Assembly (NCBI GenBank): GCA_030627085.1
Contig: DAOUSS010000018.1
Span: 1-14,493, forward strand
Length of the DNA stretch: 14,493 bases
Origin: Candidatus Stahliibacteriota bacterium
GTDB taxonomy: Bacteria; Hydrothermota; UBA3073
Direction of reading: 5' to 3'
Part shown: positions 12,922-14,493 of the stretch, piece by piece
How the letters are laid out: each line of letters opens with the position of its first letter
How positions within the stretch are numbered: position 1 is the stretch's first letter
Position numbers and translations under genes: made by a program
Notes under the pieces: model-generated
Seen by the model: the letters and a program-made list of their open reading frames with translations, nothing else
Told to the model about the DNA's origin: nothing
Databases searched by the model: none

Positions 12922-14220
12922 ATGAAGAAGCGTTGTGGTATTCGCAGGGAGGATAAAAATAAATGGGAGGCAAGAGTGCCTCTTGTTCCCTCTGATACAA
13001 GGAAACTTTTAAAGAAGGGAATAGAATTTTATATACAACCGTCAGATGTTCGTGCATTTAGAGAGAAGGAGTTTGAAGAAGTCGGAGTCCACATAGAAGA
13101 AGATCTCTCTTCCTGTCCCGTTATATTTGGTGTCAAAGAAATGCCTGCGCAATTTTTTGAAGAGAGAAAAACATACATTTTTTTTGCCCATGTTATAAAA
13201 GGACAGAAATACAATATGCCAATGCTTAAAAGGATGATGGAACTTGAGTGCAATTTAATTGACTATGAGAGGATTACAGATGAGAATGGCAGACGGCTTG
13301 TCTTTTTTGGGAGGTTTGCAGGACTTGCAGGAATAATTGATACACTCTGGGCATTTGGACAGAGGCTCTCATTTGAAGGCGTTAAGAATCCATTCAACGA
13401 GATAAAGAAAACTCACGAATACAGCAGTTTAAAGGAGATAAAAAGGGCAATCACAAATATCGGACATAAAATAGCAATAGACGGACTTCCCCCGTCCGTT
13501 AGTCCCTGTATTATTGGCATTGCAGGATATGGACATGTATCAAGGGGCGTACAGGAAATACTTGACCTCTTGCCAGCAGAAGAGGTCTCACCAGAAGAGA
13601 TAGGAAATATAGCTGGTCCGGGTAAACAACTGTACAAGGTGGTCTTTAAAGAAGAAGATATGGTTGAACCTGTCTCTGCAGATGGTGTATTTGATCTAAA
13701 CGATTATTATAATCACCCAGAAAAATACAGGTCAAAATTTCACAAGTACTTACCATATCTCTCAATACTGATGAACTGCATATATTGGACTCCAAAATAT
13801 CCAAGACTTGTCACAAAGGGTGACATTAGGCGTCTTTTCACTGACAAAAACCCAAGATTAAAGGTTATAGGTGATATATCCTGTGACATTGAAGGTTCCA
13901 TTGAGGCAACCATACATACGACCGATCCAGCCAAACCTGTCTTTACATATGATCCTCAAAGAGAAACCGCCATCCCCGGATTTAAGGGAGATGGCGTTGT
14001 TATAATGGCGATTGACAACCTTCCATGTGAACTCCCCCGGGAATCGTCAATAGATTTCAGCAGGGTAGTGAAGAGATTTGTTCCAGCAATTGTATCAGCA
14101 GATTACAGGGTAAATCTTGACGAGATTGAGCTTCCCGCTGAAATAAAGAAGGCACTAATTCTTCACAAGGGGAAGTTGACTGCGGACTATAAGTACCTTG
14201 AGCAGTTTGTAGGAAGATAA
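12922..14220 (+). CDS. Lysine-ketoglutarate reductase (LKR) domain protein, homologue of the N-terminal half of eukaryotic aminoadipic semialdehyde synthase
   Basis: A 432-residue protein that follows the LKR domain of eukaryotic AASS throughout. Landmarks are GIRREDKNKWEARVPLVPSD (6-25), YIQPSDVRAF (37-46), KTYIFFAHVIKGQKYNM (83-99), CNLIDYERI (110-118), FFGRFAGLAGIIDTLWAFGQRL (128-149), the glycine-rich IIGIAGYGHVSRGVQEIL (197-214), NCIYWTPKYPRLVT (285-298), GDISCDIEGSIEAT (317-330) and IDNLPCELPRESS (364-376). In the family this domain condenses lysine with 2-oxoglutarate, using NADPH, to form saccharopine. The saccharopine dehydrogenase half of AASS is absent: the protein ends after LHKGKLTADYKYLEQFV, and no partner gene is in the window. 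It could catalyse lysine breakdown with a dehydrogenase encoded elsewhere, or act on another amino acid. AGGAGG four bases upstream supports the start. Confidence 0.88.
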   Translation: MKKRCGIRREDKNKWEARVPLVPSDTRKLLKKGIEFYIQPSDVRAFREKEFEEVGVHIEEDLSSCPVIFGVKEMPAQFFEERKTYIFFAHVIKGQKYNMPMLKRMMELECNLIDYERITDENGRRLVFFGRFAGLAGIIDTLWAFGQRLSFEGVKNPFNEIKKTHEYSSLKEIKRAITNIGHKIAIDGLPPSVSPCIIGIAGYGHVSRGVQEILDLLPAEEVSPEEIGNIAGPGKQLYKVVFKEEDMVEPVSADGVFDLNDYYNHPEKYRSKFHKYLPYLSILMNCIYWTPKYPRLVTKGDIRRLFTDKNPRLKVIGDISCDIEGSIEATIHTTDPAKPVFTYDPQRETAIPGFKGDGVVIMAIDNLPCELPRESSIDFSRVVKRFVPAIVSADYRVNLDEIELPAEIKKALILHKGKLTADYKYLEQFVGR

Positions 14221-14241
14221 AGTAATGGATTTACCACAGAG

Positions 14242-14271
14242 AACACAGAGAGAAAATTAATTCTCTGTGTT
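14242..14271. repeat. Perfect 10-bp hairpin after the LKR gene
   Basis: AACACAGAGA at 14242-14251 and TCTCTGTGTT at 14262-14271 are exact reverse complements around a 10-base loop, starting 21 bases after the LKR stop codon. It may end transcription, but no T tract follows. The ACACAGAG word recalls the CACAAAGGACACAAAG module of the composite repeats. Confidence 0.65.
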
Positions 14272-14274
14272 AAA

Positions 14275-14303
14275 GACACTTCGTGTTAACGACACTTCGT
14301 GTT
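14275..14303. repeat. Two tandem copies of GACACTTCGTGTT
   Basis: The 13-base unit occurs at 14275-14287 and 14291-14303 with a three-base spacer (period 16). Each unit is itself a small palindrome (ACAC-TTC-GTGT). Function unknown. Confidence 0.7.
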
Positions 14304-14348
14304 CTCCAAACAATGAATTATGTAATTTTACAGGGATTTTAAGAGGCA

Positions 14349-14474
14349 GTAGGGATAGGGCTTGACTTCGGCGAGCATTTCGTCCCGAGGCTCAATACCG
14401 AGGGGCTCAGTCGGGTCGTCCCTGTCCGAAAACACTATTCCTGTCTAACGGACAACCACAAGGGTTATCCCTAC
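14349..14474. repeat. Structured intergenic element with terminal inverted repeats
   Basis: GTAGGGATA at 14349-14357 is the exact reverse complement of TATCCCTAC at 14466-14474; past a three-base mismatch the CTTG/CAAG pairing resumes. Inside, TGTCCG (14423-14428) pairs with CGGACA (14449-14454), and CCCGAGGCTC / CCGAGGGGCTC words can fold further. The 126-base element codes for nothing and looks like a non-autonomous palindromic repeat. It is richer in GC than its surroundings. Confidence 0.65.
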
Positions 14475-14493
14475 AAATTCTCTTTCCTGCCTA

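Noticed and set aside
14221..14493. A saccharopine dehydrogenase gene following the LKR homologue
   Set aside because: The sequence after 14220 is repeat DNA without an open frame of useful length up to the window end.

Overview
The window is an AT-rich bacterial chromosome segment carrying eleven supported protein genes, one tRNA gene, and intergenic DNA unusually rich in palindromes and interspersed repeats. No phage, plasmid or CRISPR locus is visible. The gene content is a GWxTD-domain protein, a free-standing lysine-ketoglutarate reductase homologue, an archaeal-type geranylgeranyl reductase-like flavoprotein and ligand-sensor-type beta-propellers. Together with frequent ATA/AGA/AGG codons, this suggests an uncultured lineage near the FCB group (for example WOR-3/Stahlbacteria-like). 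That placement is inference; there is no marker gene here to settle it.

Layout. 1-300 (+): the end, or the whole, of a charged coiled-coil protein, followed by a hairpin terminator. 500-2412 (+): a UbiA-family prenyltransferase and a secreted TPR protein, from a consensus sigma70-type promoter. 2423-2593: a composite repeat abutting tadA (2609-3052, +). 3065-5477 (-): the geranylgeranyl reductase-like flavoprotein, then the GWxTD-variant protein, convergent with tadA. 5508-5699: a MITE-like element with 24-bp perfect terminal inverted repeats and 6-bp flanking direct repeats. 5781-5867 (+): tRNA-Leu(CAG) under a perfect promoter. 5873-7300 (-): an exported Reg_prop beta-propeller protein that ends five bases from the tRNA. 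7506-9491 (+): a Na/Pi cotransporter with an extra N-terminal Ig-like domain and a C-terminal PhoU domain. 9523-12192 (-): an operon glyA - dCMP deaminase - PflX-like radical SAM protein. 12193-12921: a divergent spacer with an orphan consensus promoter and a second, inverted copy of the composite repeat. 12922-14220 (+): the LKR homologue. 14221-14493: hairpins, a tandem repeat and a folded repeat element.

Functional links. glyA and dCMP deaminase meet at thymidylate synthesis: methylene-THF and dUMP are the two substrates of thymidylate synthase. The prenyltransferase and the prenyl reductase both act on isoprenoid chains, but sit on opposite strands and need not share a pathway. The Na/Pi-PhoU protein points to phosphate uptake with built-in PhoU-type control.

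Two themes deserve attention. First, several -35/-10 pairs are near-perfect (TTGACA, 17 bp, TATAAT), and in at least two cases the -10 box lies only 7-10 bases before the ATG, implying leaderless mRNAs beside genes with ordinary Shine-Dalgarno sites. Second, the intergenic DNA is a mosaic of mobile-looking palindromic and composite repeats.
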